DNA of 46,287 nucleotides from an uncultured Blautia sp. (GTDB taxonomy: Bacteria > Bacillota > Clostridia > Lachnospirales > Lachnospiraceae), in NCBI GenBank assembly GCA_900556555.1, contig USPF01000011.1, positions 1 through 46,287 of the forward strand, given 5' to 3'. The number at the start of each line of letters is the position of its first letter. The stretch's first letter is position 1. Below the pieces are notes generated by a model. It was not told the origin of the DNA. It searched no databases and saw nothing but the letters and a program-made list of their open reading frames with translations. Made by a program: the position numbers and the translations under genes. Positions 34,932-43,094 of the stretch are shown here, one piece after another.

Positions 34932-35477
34932 TTATTTCTTTCCGTCAAAAAATAACAAACTAAAGAAGGCCACTTTACCTTCACAATAATATTCCATTCC
35001 GCAGGCTTTTGCCATGGCATCTACCTGAACACAGTAAGCTGACAGGCAGGAGGCTTTTTTCTCCGGAAACCTGCATGGTTTTCCTTCTTTTTTTGCACAG
35101 GGACTGCAAAGTCCGCATGGGCCTGCCATAGCAGGAAGAAATTCCGGAAGCTCTTCTTCAACCTTTTGGATGAAATCCCAGGTCATTTCATTATGATGAT
35201 GCTTGATTATCTTTGTCTCCTCATCATCCATAATGTTTTTCACGGGGGTAATGGTCTGAAGAACCAGGGCATGAGAAAATTTCAATGCTTTCTCTTTTAA
35301 TTCCTCCGGAGTCCCACAGGCAGGCGGGCAGGAATAATTATTATCATAATTACCGCAATAATTCGTCTCACAAAATTGCCGGAATCTGCTGTCAAAAATC
35401 AATTGATCAGTTTCTATGATACACGCATGGTCAAATCCACATAACTCTGCCTGGTTTAATAATTTATCTTCTGTCAT
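34932..35477 (-). CDS. DUF2284 cysteine-rich putative metal-binding protein
   Basis: A 181-residue soluble protein with the DUF2284 arrangement of cysteines: CETNYCGNYDNNYSCPPACG near residues 35-54, CGLCSPCAKKEGKPCRFPEK near 120-139, and CLSAYCVQVDAMAKACG near 143-159. The spacing suggests binding of metal or an Fe-S cluster. The ATG at 35475-35477 is preferred because AAGGA lies eight bases upstream, while the ATG two codons earlier is too close to it. The function is unknown; it is common in anaerobes. Confidence 0.75.
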   Translation of the reverse strand: MTEDKLLNQAELCGFDHACIIETDQLIFDSRFRQFCETNYCGNYDNNYSCPPACGTPEELKEKALKFSHALVLQTITPVKNIMDDEETKIIKHHHNEMTWDFIQKVEEELPEFLPAMAGPCGLCSPCAKKEGKPCRFPEKKASCLSAYCVQVDAMAKACGMEYYCEGKVAFFSLLFFDGKK

Positions 35478-35509
35478 ATGCATCTTCCTTTCGTTTTCAT
35501 TCTAAAAAA

Positions 35510-35518
35510 ATTATAACA
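35510..35518 (-). promoter_or_regulatory. Extended -10 promoter for the DUF2284 gene
   Basis: On the minus strand TGTTATAAT, an extended -10, lies about 33 bases before the ATG. No good -35 is seen. Confidence 0.5.
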
Positions 35519-35583
35519 CAAATGCAGACAACATATGATTCTTTTTTTCAGTATAACCATTTTGATTCTGCCTATTTTGTCCG

Positions 35584-35629
35584 AAAAAAAGTAGGCTTTC
35601 ATCTGCCAATTGACAAATAAAGCCTACTT
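35584..35629 (-). terminator. Terminator of the methylaspartate operon
   Basis: GTAGGCTTT (35591-35599) pairs with AAAGCCTAC (35619-35627), and on the minus strand the stem is followed by a run of seven T (35584-35590). It lies about 17 bases after the hydratase beta stop. Confidence 0.85.
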
Positions 35630-35644
35630 CATAAATCCTATCTT

Positions 35645-36181
35645 TTATTTACAAACTTCATCGTACAAGTTTCTTCCTTCGGAATCAATTACCACGATAA
35701 CCGGAAGATTTTCTACCTCCAGTTTACGGATTGCTTCTGTACCTAAATCTTCGTATGCAATGACTTCTGCTTTTTTGATACATTTAGAAAGAAGTGCTCC
35801 GGCACCGCCTACGGCTGCGAAGAATACAGAGCCATTTCTTACAATTGCATCTGTTACTTCCTGTTTTCTTCTTCCTTTTCCAATCATTCCGGTAAGTCCC
35901 AGGTCAAGCAGTCTCGGTGCATATTTATCCATACGGCTGGCTGTTGTAGGGCCTGCAGAACCAATAGGACGTCCCTCTCTTGCCGGAGTCGGTCCCATAT
36001 AGTAAATCACATTGCCATCTAATTCAATGGGAAGTTTTTCTCCTCTGTCCAACGCCTGGGACATTCTCAAATGTGCCGCATCTCTTGCTGTATAAATTGT
36101 TCCTGTAATATAAACATAATCCCCTGCCTTGAGGGTCTTTACCTCTTCTTTATCCAGAGGTGCCTTCATATATCTGTCCAT
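35645..36181 (-). CDS. Class I fumarase-type hydratase beta subunit (probable mesaconase beta)
   Basis: A 178-residue C-terminal-type subunit of two-part class I fumarases and tartrate dehydratases. GPTPAREGRPIGSAGPTTASRMD near residues 72-94 is the conserved substrate and cluster-facing region, and GLTGMIGKGRRKQEVTDAI follows. It works with the alpha subunit encoded 53 bases upstream. In this operon the likely reaction is mesaconate to (S)-citramalate, by context; fumarase activity on C4 acids is also likely, as such enzymes often use both. The ribosome site GGAGG precedes the ATG. Confidence 0.85.
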   Translation of the reverse strand: MDRYMKAPLDKEEVKTLKAGDYVYITGTIYTARDAAHLRMSQALDRGEKLPIELDGNVIYYMGPTPAREGRPIGSAGPTTASRMDKYAPRLLDLGLTGMIGKGRRKQEVTDAIVRNGSVFFAAVGGAGALLSKCIKKAEVIAYEDLGTEAIRKLEVENLPVIVVIDSEGRNLYDEVCK

Positions 36182-36234
36182 TCTATTTCCTCCATGTTTT
36201 TAACTGTACAAATCCAGTGTGTCCAACTGATACA

Positions 36235-37080
36235 CTAAATGGTTCTGGCAATGTGACGGTTTACATGGCAGCAAATGTTGATTGCCACCGGGAGTCCTGC
36301 GATATGTGTTGCATAGGTGTTGATATTGACAGCAAGAGCTGTGGTATCGCCGCCTAAACCAGCAGGGCCCAAACCGATTTCATTGATTTTTGCCAGTAAC
36401 TCTTCTTCCAGCTCTTTTACATGAGGTAACTCAGAATGTACACCGATTTCTCTGGTAAGTGCTTTTTTGGCCAGAATTGCTGCTTTTTCAAAAGTACCGC
36501 CGATACCAACACCTACAACTACTGGCGGGCAGGCATTTGGGCCGGCTTCTTTTACTGCATTTACAATGGCTTCTTTTACGCCTTCTACACCATCAGCAGG
36601 TTTCAGCATACAGATTTTACTCATATTTTCGCTTCCGAAGCCTTTTGGTGCAACCGTAATCTCCACCTGATCTCCAGGAACGATTTCATAATGAATAATC
36701 GCCGGTGTGTTGTCTTTTGTATTCACACGAAGAAGCGGATCTCCCACTACGGATTTTCTCAGATATCCTTCCTGGTAACCCTGACGTACACCTTCATTGA
36801 CTGCGTCTTCCACACTGCCGCCTTCAAAATGTACATCCTGTCCTACTCTCAGGAACACAACTGCCATACCGGTATCCTGGCAAATAGGAATCATATCTTC
36901 TCCTGCAATATCCAGGTTTTCCAAAAGCTGTCCCAGAATCTGTTTTGCAAGAGGTTTTGTCTCTCTTTCATGAGCAGCTCTCATAGCCTTGTCCATATCT
37001 GGTGCCAGGAAATGATTTGCCTGAATACACATTTCTTTAATATTTTCTGTCAAAAGTTCTACATTTACGCTGCGAACCAT
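36235..37080 (-). CDS. Class I fumarase-type hydratase alpha subunit (probable mesaconase alpha)
   Basis: A 281-residue Fe-S hydratase subunit. The [4Fe-4S] ligand region includes PICQDTGMAVVFLRVG near residue 60, later cysteines in EAGPNACPPVVVGVGIGG, and a third near the C-terminus in INICCHVNRH. VEITVAPKGFGSENMS is a family block. The ATG at 37078-37080 follows GGAGGAAG; a longer frame to 37095 overlaps that site. It sits after the P-loop gene and before its beta partner. As in other methylaspartate operons, it should hydrate mesaconate (mesaconase). Confidence 0.87.
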   Translation of the reverse strand: MVRSVNVELLTENIKEMCIQANHFLAPDMDKAMRAAHERETKPLAKQILGQLLENLDIAGEDMIPICQDTGMAVVFLRVGQDVHFEGGSVEDAVNEGVRQGYQEGYLRKSVVGDPLLRVNTKDNTPAIIHYEIVPGDQVEITVAPKGFGSENMSKICMLKPADGVEGVKEAIVNAVKEAGPNACPPVVVGVGIGGTFEKAAILAKKALTREIGVHSELPHVKELEEELLAKINEIGLGPAGLGGDTTALAVNINTYATHIAGLPVAINICCHVNRHIARTI

Positions 37081-37106
37081 GTCTTCTTCCTCCAATTTTC
37101 CTGTTC

Positions 37107-38057
37107 TTATTTCGGGTGACTGCTTAAATGCCTGCTAATATCAATACGGTTAAAATCTTTGATATCATCCGACTGGTGTTTGCCAAGCATTCCGATTAAC
37201 ATATAATAACCATTTCTCGGATCCTGTGGATAATCCTTTACCAAAGTAAAATCTGTGATTTTTCCGGTGCTGGAAATATGCATTCTAGGACCAAGGCATT
37301 CCAGAACATAATCCCCAATCTGAACATGATTTTCGTCATAATAAGAAACTGGGAGATCTTTTTTCACTGCCTCTTTCACCTTTTTTTCCAGTTCATACAG
37401 GTCTACATCCGGCTTTTGTTCAAATTCCAACACAAATCCATGGCGTACATCAGAACGGGGACCATCCTGTTCATAGCCTTCTCCCATAAAATGTACACAT
37501 AAATCCTCTAATGTATGAGCCGCTTTCCTGTAAATAACAGATTTATGAACAATCTTGGCAATGTTCTCCGGAAGAGGGCCAAACATGTTCGGTCTGGTAA
37601 TAATAATCTCTTCTCCGATTCCCACCAGCAAATCTGCATTGCGTTTTAAAAATGGAAAAATTAGTTCAAAATGCTCCACAATCACGACTTTCCCATGCTT
37701 TGCTGCATCCAGAATTGCTTCGGCCAGCACATGCATCTGTGTAAATGCAGATTCAAAGCGGATGTCCAGATGATACGTATGAGGAGAGAACGGATCTTCC
37801 ATATTTTCATGAAGAAGAGGAAGTGGCCGGATATTGACCCCTTCGTCATCATTTGTCAGATCCACACCAGGAAACATTCCTTTGATCAAAAGGCTTTTTC
37901 CAGCCCCGGCATCCCCGATAATCCCTACAATATGATCAAAGGGACTTAAATACATCTGGCTTAACTGCATCCCAAGGTCTGCCATACGGCGGTTTCCTCT
38001 GGGAGCAAAATAATAACTGTACAGGTTTCCTTCCTGCATTTGTCTTGAATATGCCAT
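37107..38057 (-). CDS. P-loop protein with C-terminal AlaX/AlaRS second-additional-domain-like region, function unknown
   Basis: A 316-residue protein. Residues 43-60 form a Walker A loop (IVGIIGDAGAGKSLLIKG, GDAGAGKS at 48-55), and KVVIVEHFELI at 123-133 is Walker B-like. Residues about 180-275 resemble the tRNA-synthetase second additional domain. The matching blocks are HTLEDLCVHFM, an LYELEKKVKEAVKKDLPV helix, and YVLECLGPRMHISSTGKI. The usual HxxxH and CxxxH zinc motifs are altered (H181-xxx-D185; C254 and H260 six apart). I recall such proteins named 'alanine-tRNA synthetase second additional domain-containing' beside methylaspartate genes. It lies between the ammonia-lyase and mesaconase genes. 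Its role is unknown; a chaperone, a sensor or an acyl-ester hydrolase are guesses. Confidence 0.65.
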   Translation of the reverse strand: MAYSRQMQEGNLYSYYFAPRGNRRMADLGMQLSQMYLSPFDHIVGIIGDAGAGKSLLIKGMFPGVDLTNDDEGVNIRPLPLLHENMEDPFSPHTYHLDIRFESAFTQMHVLAEAILDAAKHGKVVIVEHFELIFPFLKRNADLLVGIGEEIIITRPNMFGPLPENIAKIVHKSVIYRKAAHTLEDLCVHFMGEGYEQDGPRSDVRHGFVLEFEQKPDVDLYELEKKVKEAVKKDLPVSYYDENHVQIGDYVLECLGPRMHISSTGKITDFTLVKDYPQDPRNGYYMLIGMLGKHQSDDIKDFNRIDISRHLSSHPK

Positions 38058-38078
38058 ATTTTTTCCTTTTTATGTGCC

Positions 38079-38127
38079 AGAATAGCCAGAACCGTTTTCT
38101 GCCTTGAAAACAGGTCTGGCATATTCT
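38079..38127 (-). repeat. Long hairpin between the ammonia-lyase and P-loop genes
   Basis: Plus bases 38079-38099 and 38106-38127 are near-perfect complements. AGAATA, GCCAGA and GTTTTC pair, with one bulged base and a small internal mismatch. The loop is about six bases. No T-run follows on the minus strand, so it is not a simple terminator. In the operon mRNA it would stand 20 bases before the P-loop gene start. Confidence 0.6.
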
Positions 38128-38143
38128 ACTCATCCTTCTTTAA

Positions 38144-39391
38144 TTAGTTCTTTCTCGCTTTTCTAAGAGCAAGGATTCTTTCCATTTCGTTATAAACGAT
38201 CATATATCCTTCGTCAACACCCATACCTGGTTTTGCAAGAATCTGGTCTGGTTTTGTAGCCATTGCACAGTTTACACAAACCTGTGCGGAACGGTCTGTT
38301 TCGTTGCAGGTTCCACCCTGGTAAGCACCGAAACCTTTTTCTTTACAATACAGAACCGCTTCTACGATATTGTTGATTCCGCCAAGGTCAGGAGTTTTAA
38401 TCTGAGCCATGTGGCCTGCTTTGTTATCTGCGAAGTATTTAACATCTTCCAGAGTATTACACCACTCGTCAGCAACCAGCTCTACATTAATGCCTCTTCT
38501 GTCAACTTCTTCTCTCAAGCCTTTCAGGCAGAGCATCTGTTTTTCTCTTTCTTCTGCATCCATAGGTCCTTCAATTCTCAGTTTGAAAGGTTTTGCAGCT
38601 TCTTCCAGCTCTGCAAGGTAATCAGCCATTGCTTTGAAGTTGTCCACTCCGAAGATTGCTCCGATTGTACCATATACATCGATATGGAAAATTGGCATAT
38701 AATTTTCATCATTGCGGAGCTTCTGAACACGTTCACTCAACCATTTTACATAGTCTTTTAACAGTTCTCCGTGTTCACCTAATTTTAATTTTACGTTATT
38801 GATCAGTGCGTGAGGCATAACTGCTGCACCTTTTAAGATCATCTTGTCTGCATTGTCATATCTGTTGTCACCAGACTGTGTAAATACTGGGATTGGTTCT
38901 TCAGATACTGTTGTACCATATTCATCAGCAACAACCTCGCACATCAGTCTCTTGCTGGATTTTGCAACAGCGTCAAGGATTGCCTGGCTTACACCGTAAC
39001 GGATTGCTGTGTGCAGTCTCTTTCCATCAACCTGGATAGATTCTAACATTTCGCATAATCCTTTGAAGCTGTCAGCTTCTTTTCCAACCAGTTCTGGTTT
39101 GATATATTTCTCAATGATCGGAATAAAATCTTCAGCCAGGAATAATGGGTCACGTCCGCCTGCTCCTGAGTACTGAACAGCTGCACAATCGCCCCATGCA
39201 ATCTGTCCATCTTCCAGAACTAACATAACAGAAATCGCTTCACCAGCCTGTCTTACAGATTTGAATCCTGGTGTTACTGTTTCTCCAAAATAAGCTGCAC
39301 CATCAGAAACAGCTCCTTGTTTAATTGCTCTCTGGTCATCAAAGAAAAATCCGGTTCTTGCTTTAGAACATACAACGTCTACTATTTTCAT
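38144..39391 (-). CDS. mal: Methylaspartate ammonia-lyase
   Basis: A 415-residue enolase-superfamily enzyme that removes ammonia from 3-methylaspartate to give mesaconate. The N-terminus KIVDVVCSKARTGFFFDDQR is diagnostic. The catalytic lysine is likely in AQIKTPDLGGINNIVEA near residue 329, and the metal ligands are in IDVYGTIG, RIEGPMD and LVADEWCNT. The ATG at 39389-39391 follows AAGGAGA; a TTG three codons upstream is not needed. It follows glmE by a 357-base gap that holds two structured repeats and no credible gene. Confidence 0.94.
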   Translation of the reverse strand: MKIVDVVCSKARTGFFFDDQRAIKQGAVSDGAAYFGETVTPGFKSVRQAGEAISVMLVLEDGQIAWGDCAAVQYSGAGGRDPLFLAEDFIPIIEKYIKPELVGKEADSFKGLCEMLESIQVDGKRLHTAIRYGVSQAILDAVAKSSKRLMCEVVADEYGTTVSEEPIPVFTQSGDNRYDNADKMILKGAAVMPHALINNVKLKLGEHGELLKDYVKWLSERVQKLRNDENYMPIFHIDVYGTIGAIFGVDNFKAMADYLAELEEAAKPFKLRIEGPMDAEEREKQMLCLKGLREEVDRRGINVELVADEWCNTLEDVKYFADNKAGHMAQIKTPDLGGINNIVEAVLYCKEKGFGAYQGGTCNETDRSAQVCVNCAMATKPDQILAKPGMGVDEGYMIVYNEMERILALRKARKN

Positions 39392-39418
39392 GATTATCAA
39401 TCTCCTTTTTACTATGCT

Positions 39419-39545
39419 CAGTCCATTTAAAACTCCTTCTCCCCGGGTATGGCGGGTTCATGCTTTTCTTGCTCAAAACCGTTTTTAATTCGCCGAAAAG
39501 CACAAACCCGTCATCCCCGGGAGATAACAGACTCCTAATGGACTG
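39419..39545. repeat. Structured element L (left copy of an inverted pair)
   Basis: The outer arms are CAGTCCATT (39419-39427) and AATGGACTG (39537-39545). Inside are CTCCCCGGG with CCCGGGAG, GCGGGTT with AACCCG, and TGCTTTTC (39461-39468) with GAAAAGCA (39495-39502). The apex reads GCTCAAAACCGTTTT. Together they make one very long imperfect stem of about 127 bases. The apex and lower-stem words are shared with element R in opposite orientation. No protein-like frame or terminator is seen. Confidence 0.7.
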
Positions 39546-39628
39546 GGATATCGTACTATGTTTCTCACTTGCATACGCAAGAAAGCCTCTTGCCTTCTGC
39601 CTATATGTATGTTTTTCTTTTACCACAA

Positions 39629-39727
39629 CTGTTATCCCATCCACCGTAGGTGACTGGTGTGGTCTTTTCAGGCGAATCCCAAAACGGTTTTGAGCCTGAA
39701 AAGACCATGCCTGCCACCTGCGGAGGA
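39629..39727. repeat. Structured element R (right copy, opposite orientation)
   Basis: GGTCTTTTCAGGC (39661-39673) and GCCTGAAAAGACC (39694-39706) form a perfect 13-bp stem with an inner CAAAA/TTTTG hairpin. A second small stem is CACC/GGTG near 39642-39652. Read on the minus strand it shares GCTCAAAACCGTTTT, ATTCGCC, GAAAAG and a terminal GATAACAG with element L read on the plus strand. This marks the two as diverged copies of one element type. The rest of 39546-39628 is unique, AT-rich and without a gene. Confidence 0.7.
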
Positions 39728-39748
39728 TGAACACAACTCTTTAATTCA

Positions 39749-41197
39749 TCATTTTGGTTTACCAACCAGACGTCCTTTACTGATTGCATAAACATCATCG
39801 ATTACCATCTGGAAGGAAGCTTTTCTCTTCTCCAGTTTTGCACGATGTTCAATTTTACCTCTGTTAAAATCAATCAGTTCCTGTGGAAGAGGAACTCTTG
39901 CAGGATTCAGATAACGAACAGCACCTTCATGGTCACGGGCTGGAAGCATCTTACCAAAGTTATAACGGCTTGGTGCAAATGGAATATCAATTACACCAGC
40001 TTTCACTGCACGGATAACACCAAGTGCCAGGTCGCCCATACCAAGTTCGAATGTCTTGTCCACGATTGCACAAGTTTCACCTTTGATAATCGCTTTTTCC
40101 AGTTCCAGAGCAGAGCTCTTTAATTCCTGATCCGCTAACAGAGAAATTGCCTGTTTTGTACAACGAAGTCCCTGTGCATTTGCTTCCATAGTAGGAACAC
40201 CAACTGCCTCATGAGGAGTCTTAACAATAACTTTTGTAGCTTTTGCAAGAGCAGCTACAGCACTTCCCCAGGAAATAACTGCGAATGCTTTTGCTTCATC
40301 CTGAGGGAATCCGCCCATCCACTGATGGAGAACGGTTGTTACCGTTACATCTTCATATCCGTATTTTTCCAGATATTCTTCTGTCAATTCTTCCAGAACA
40401 CGAAGGGCTGCAACGTCCTGTACCAGGTTACCACACTGTCCATAACCAACAGTTACATTCTTAACGCCCTGTTCTGCTGCAAGCAGTGCTTCGATAATTG
40501 CAACGGCATTGGACATAGATGGCGGAACCAGAGTACCGGTAAGAGGTCCGTATGGCTCACGGTTAATAGAAACACCCGCTTCTTCATAGATACCTGTCAG
40601 ACGGTCTACATACTGCCAGTCATAAATCGTTCTTTCCAGCGGAACATCCTTTGCATATGGAATGTTGTAAGAAATACCGCCGCCTTCGTAGCTGGTAAAT
40701 CCACCTGCATAACAGATTTCTGTCAGCAGTCTTGCGTCAGGAGTACCATGACGTACCTGAACCGGAATATCAAGATTCTCAATAATCTGACGGCAGCCAT
40801 ATACACCATGGTTTACAGCTGGGAATCCATTCAGCATGGATTTCTGAGTACGGATAGATTCTTTAATTCCGTTTTCTGCTTCTTCATAACGGTTCTGACG
40901 TGTATAGGAATCAATGGTTGTAGGAAGTAAATCTGCCTCACCATTGTTCTGTAAATACTGCAAAAGTTTAATATGGTCTTCAATCAATGCTACACCGGCT
41001 CTTGGCTGAATCAAAGTTTTTCTTTCTTTCTTTGCTTCAGAAAGTTTTTTAGAAAAACTCTTTGATTCCGGCATACTTTTATGATATTCAATGGCTTCAT
41101 CAAAATTTACATCTTTACCGGTTGCCCACTGTCCCATAATCTCTTTTCGAATGCCATAAAATTCGTCATCCGATAATTTTTTATTCCTTATGTCCAT
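39749..41197 (-). CDS. glmE: Methylaspartate mutase (glutamate mutase) subunit E
   Basis: A 482-residue catalytic subunit of adenosylcobalamin-dependent glutamate mutase, which rearranges glutamate to 3-methylaspartate. Family blocks include [39 protein letters not shown] with [16 protein letters not shown], and [20 protein letters not shown]. It forms the TIM-barrel half that clamps B12 with GlmS. The ATG at 41195-41197 has GGAGAT nine bases upstream and overlaps glmL by 17 bases. No cobalamin riboswitch is seen near it. Confidence 0.95.
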   Translation of the reverse strand: MDIRNKKLSDDEFYGIRKEIMGQWATGKDVNFDEAIEYHKSMPESKSFSKKLSEAKKERKTLIQPRAGVALIEDHIKLLQYLQNNGEADLLPTTIDSYTRQNRYEEAENGIKESIRTQKSMLNGFPAVNHGVYGCRQIIENLDIPVQVRHGTPDARLLTEICYAGGFTSYEGGGISYNIPYAKDVPLERTIYDWQYVDRLTGIYEEAGVSINREPYGPLTGTLVPPSMSNAVAIIEALLAAEQGVKNVTVGYGQCGNLVQDVAALRVLEELTEEYLEKYGYEDVTVTTVLHQWMGGFPQDEAKAFAVISWGSAVAALAKATKVIVKTPHEAVGVPTMEANAQGLRCTKQAISLLADQELKSSALELEKAIIKGETCAIVDKTFELGMGDLALGVIRAVKAGVIDIPFAPSRYNFGKMLPARDHEGAVRYLNPARVPLPQELIDFNRGKIEHRAKLEKRKASFQMVIDDVYAISKGRLVGKPK

Positions 41198-42569
41198 AAT
41201 AAGCAATCTCCTTCTTCATTATTTCTAATGCAGCCTCCGGGTAATGCTGAGAGAGCAATCCCATTGCTGCCAAGATATACTTTCTATCCACCAGGATTTC
41301 CGCATTTTCTGGTCTTAAAGATCCTGGTGTGCTCTCATTAAAAAGTGCATATTTCGCAATCTCTTCTGTATGTTTTGCATGAATTAAGGCTCCGCCTGTC
41401 ACAACAACATATTTTACCCGGCGTAAATCCTTTCCACTCTGAAGATAAGTTAATCCGCAAGGTGTATATACCTGCTCCAGAGAACCTGCATGACGTGTAA
41501 CGGCTGTTTCTACAGCACCACATGCCAGTGCAAAATCCATCTTTTCCATTTCTTCATTGTCGGGTATATAGTCTGTATGGCTGCCCAGATAATCCACAAG
41601 TCCAGCTACTTTCTGCCGGTTTAATCCAGCTATCTTAGCCAGTCTTCGGTCACCCACAGCTTCCAGGATTCCATGAACACTATAACGCATACCAATGTCG
41701 CCTTCTACACTTCGTTTTGCGTAAGGTTCCTGAATTCCTTTCATTACCGTCGCCATATTTGCAGGGCTTCCCTCTGCAATGGAATATACATCTGTGGTGG
41801 CACCACCTAAGTCAACCCCTACCAACTCACCGATTCCCTGGTGTTCCTCCCAGCCATCAGAAAGAAGTTCCATGGCTGTAAGCATTGCGGAAGGTGTCGG
41901 CATGATAATACCTGATACCAAATCAGAAGCCTCTGAAAGACCTTTTCCCTGAACGATTCTTTTCAAAAAGACTTCCCTGATCTGTTTCTGGGTTGGCTCA
42001 ATATTCAGCTCACCCAGTCTTGGCATTACATTTTCACAGATATAAGTCGTTCTGTCTTCCAAAATCTCCTGGCACTCATCTACAGCACACCTGTTTCCTG
42101 CAAGAACAATGGGGCAGTCATAACTAAGTTCTGAAAGCATTTTTGCATTATACAAAATACATTCGGTATTTCCCCCGTCTGTTCCTCCTGTCAGAAGGAT
42201 AATATCAGGATGATACGCCTCGATTTCTTTCATATCCCCTTTTGTAAGATTGAAAGAATAGGTCTTCCATACCTTTGCCCCAGCTCCCAGAGAAGCTTCC
42301 CTGGCTGCCTGAGCTGTAAGCTCCGGCACAAGTCCGATGGAAATCATTTTTAATCCTCCGGCAGCACTGGAGCAGGCATATCGCTCCTCATATTCCAGGT
42401 GTCCTGTTGTCTGCTCTAAAATTTCTATGGCATCGTGAAGCCCATTATTAATATCAGTTTCCACGGTAGTATAGGCTGCCGCAGTACCGAGTATCTCACA
42501 ATTTTCTACGTCTACGGCTGTTACCTTGGTATTGGTGCTACCAAAATCCACCAACAAAACTGGTTTCAT
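41181..42569 (-). CDS. glmL: Glutamate mutase accessory/reactivating protein GlmL (MutL)
   Basis: A 462-residue protein of the actin-like ATPase fold. Phosphate-binding loops are [16 protein letters not shown] at residues 5-20 and [18 protein letters not shown] near 250. The adenosine-side motif is [10 protein letters not shown] near 397. GlmL-type proteins are thought to reactivate B12-inactivated glutamate mutase. It lies between glmS and glmE and overlaps glmE by 17 bases, the common GlmS-L-E order. The GAGG ribosome site is close to the ATG at 42567-42569. Confidence 0.93.
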   Translation of the reverse strand: MKPVLLVDFGSTNTKVTAVDVENCEILGTAAAYTTVETDINNGLHDAIEILEQTTGHLEYEERYACSSAAGGLKMISIGLVPELTAQAAREASLGAGAKVWKTYSFNLTKGDMKEIEAYHPDIILLTGGTDGGNTECILYNAKMLSELSYDCPIVLAGNRCAVDECQEILEDRTTYICENVMPRLGELNIEPTQKQIREVFLKRIVQGKGLSEASDLVSGIIMPTPSAMLTAMELLSDGWEEHQGIGELVGVDLGGATTDVYSIAEGSPANMATVMKGIQEPYAKRSVEGDIGMRYSVHGILEAVGDRRLAKIAGLNRQKVAGLVDYLGSHTDYIPDNEEMEKMDFALACGAVETAVTRHAGSLEQVYTPCGLTYLQSGKDLRRVKYVVVTGGALIHAKHTEEIAKYALFNESTPGSLRPENAEILVDRKYILAAMGLLSQHYPEAALEIMKKEIAYYGHKE

Positions 42570-42588
42570 AATTTACCGCCTCACTTTA

Positions 42589-43020
42589 TCAGTCTTCTGT
42601 TGCTGGTGCTTCCATGCCAAAGTCTTCGTATAAAGCTGCAATGGTAGTTTCCGGAGCAGTACCTGGTCCAAATACTCTATCAAATCCCATTGCTTTAAAA
42701 CGCTTTTCTACTTCGTCAAATGGCTGTTTTCCAACTACAATATTTCCGCCTACATACAAAAGAATATTTTTTAAACCTGCTTCATTACACTTATCTCTCA
42801 AGCCTCGGCAGTCAAGCTCTCCATGTCCATAAAGAGAAGATACCATAATTCCGTCTGCATTTGTTTCAATTGCAGCAGCAATATATTCCTCCTGAGAAAC
42901 CATAACACCTAAGTTTGTCACTTCGAAACCAGCGTCTTCGAATGCATGCTGTAAAATCGTATTTCCTACCGCATGAACATCAGCGCCGATTACGCCAATA
43001 ACTAATTTTTTCTTGTCCAT
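42589..43020 (-). CDS. glmS: Methylaspartate mutase (glutamate mutase) subunit S
   Basis: A 143-residue cobalamin-binding subunit. The B12 motif D-x-H-x-x-G is complete as GADVHAVGN at residues 12-20 with His16 as the expected cobalt ligand. It is followed by [10 protein letters not shown] near 61 and [11 protein letters not shown] near 88 (the S-x-L and GG elements). It pairs with GlmE. A 74-base AT-rich gap separates it from citF, with GGGAG as the ribosome site. The symbol here means the mutase subunit, not glucosamine-6-phosphate synthase. Confidence 0.95.
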   Translation of the reverse strand: MDKKKLVIGVIGADVHAVGNTILQHAFEDAGFEVTNLGVMVSQEEYIAAAIETNADGIMVSSLYGHGELDCRGLRDKCNEAGLKNILLYVGGNIVVGKQPFDEVEKRFKAMGFDRVFGPGTAPETTIAALYEDFGMEAPATED

Positions 43021-43094
43021 TTCTGACCCGCTCCCTTCATTTTAGATTAAATGGCATTTTATTTTCTATTTTCTTTTCCCTTAATATTTATTGA

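Noticed and set aside
36436..37119. 227-codon plus-strand frame opposite the hydratase alpha gene
   Set aside because: Antisense shadow of a well recognised Fe-S hydratase; no ribosome site and a Phe/Cys/His-rich product.
39363..39734. Open frame of 123 codons on the minus strand between glmE and the ammonia-lyase gene
   Set aside because: It runs through both structured repeats and into the start of the ammonia-lyase gene, has an odd composition, and has no ribosome site of its own; the open frame is best explained by the repeats.
39392..39748. Cobalamin riboswitch in the gap near the B12-dependent mutase genes
   Set aside because: I could not find the conserved B12-box sequence, and the two stems have a different layout and are related to each other instead.
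40211..40930. 239-codon plus-strand frame opposite glmE
   Set aside because: Antisense to the conserved mutase subunit; the translation looks like non-coding low-complexity sequence rich in Cys, Asn and Ser.
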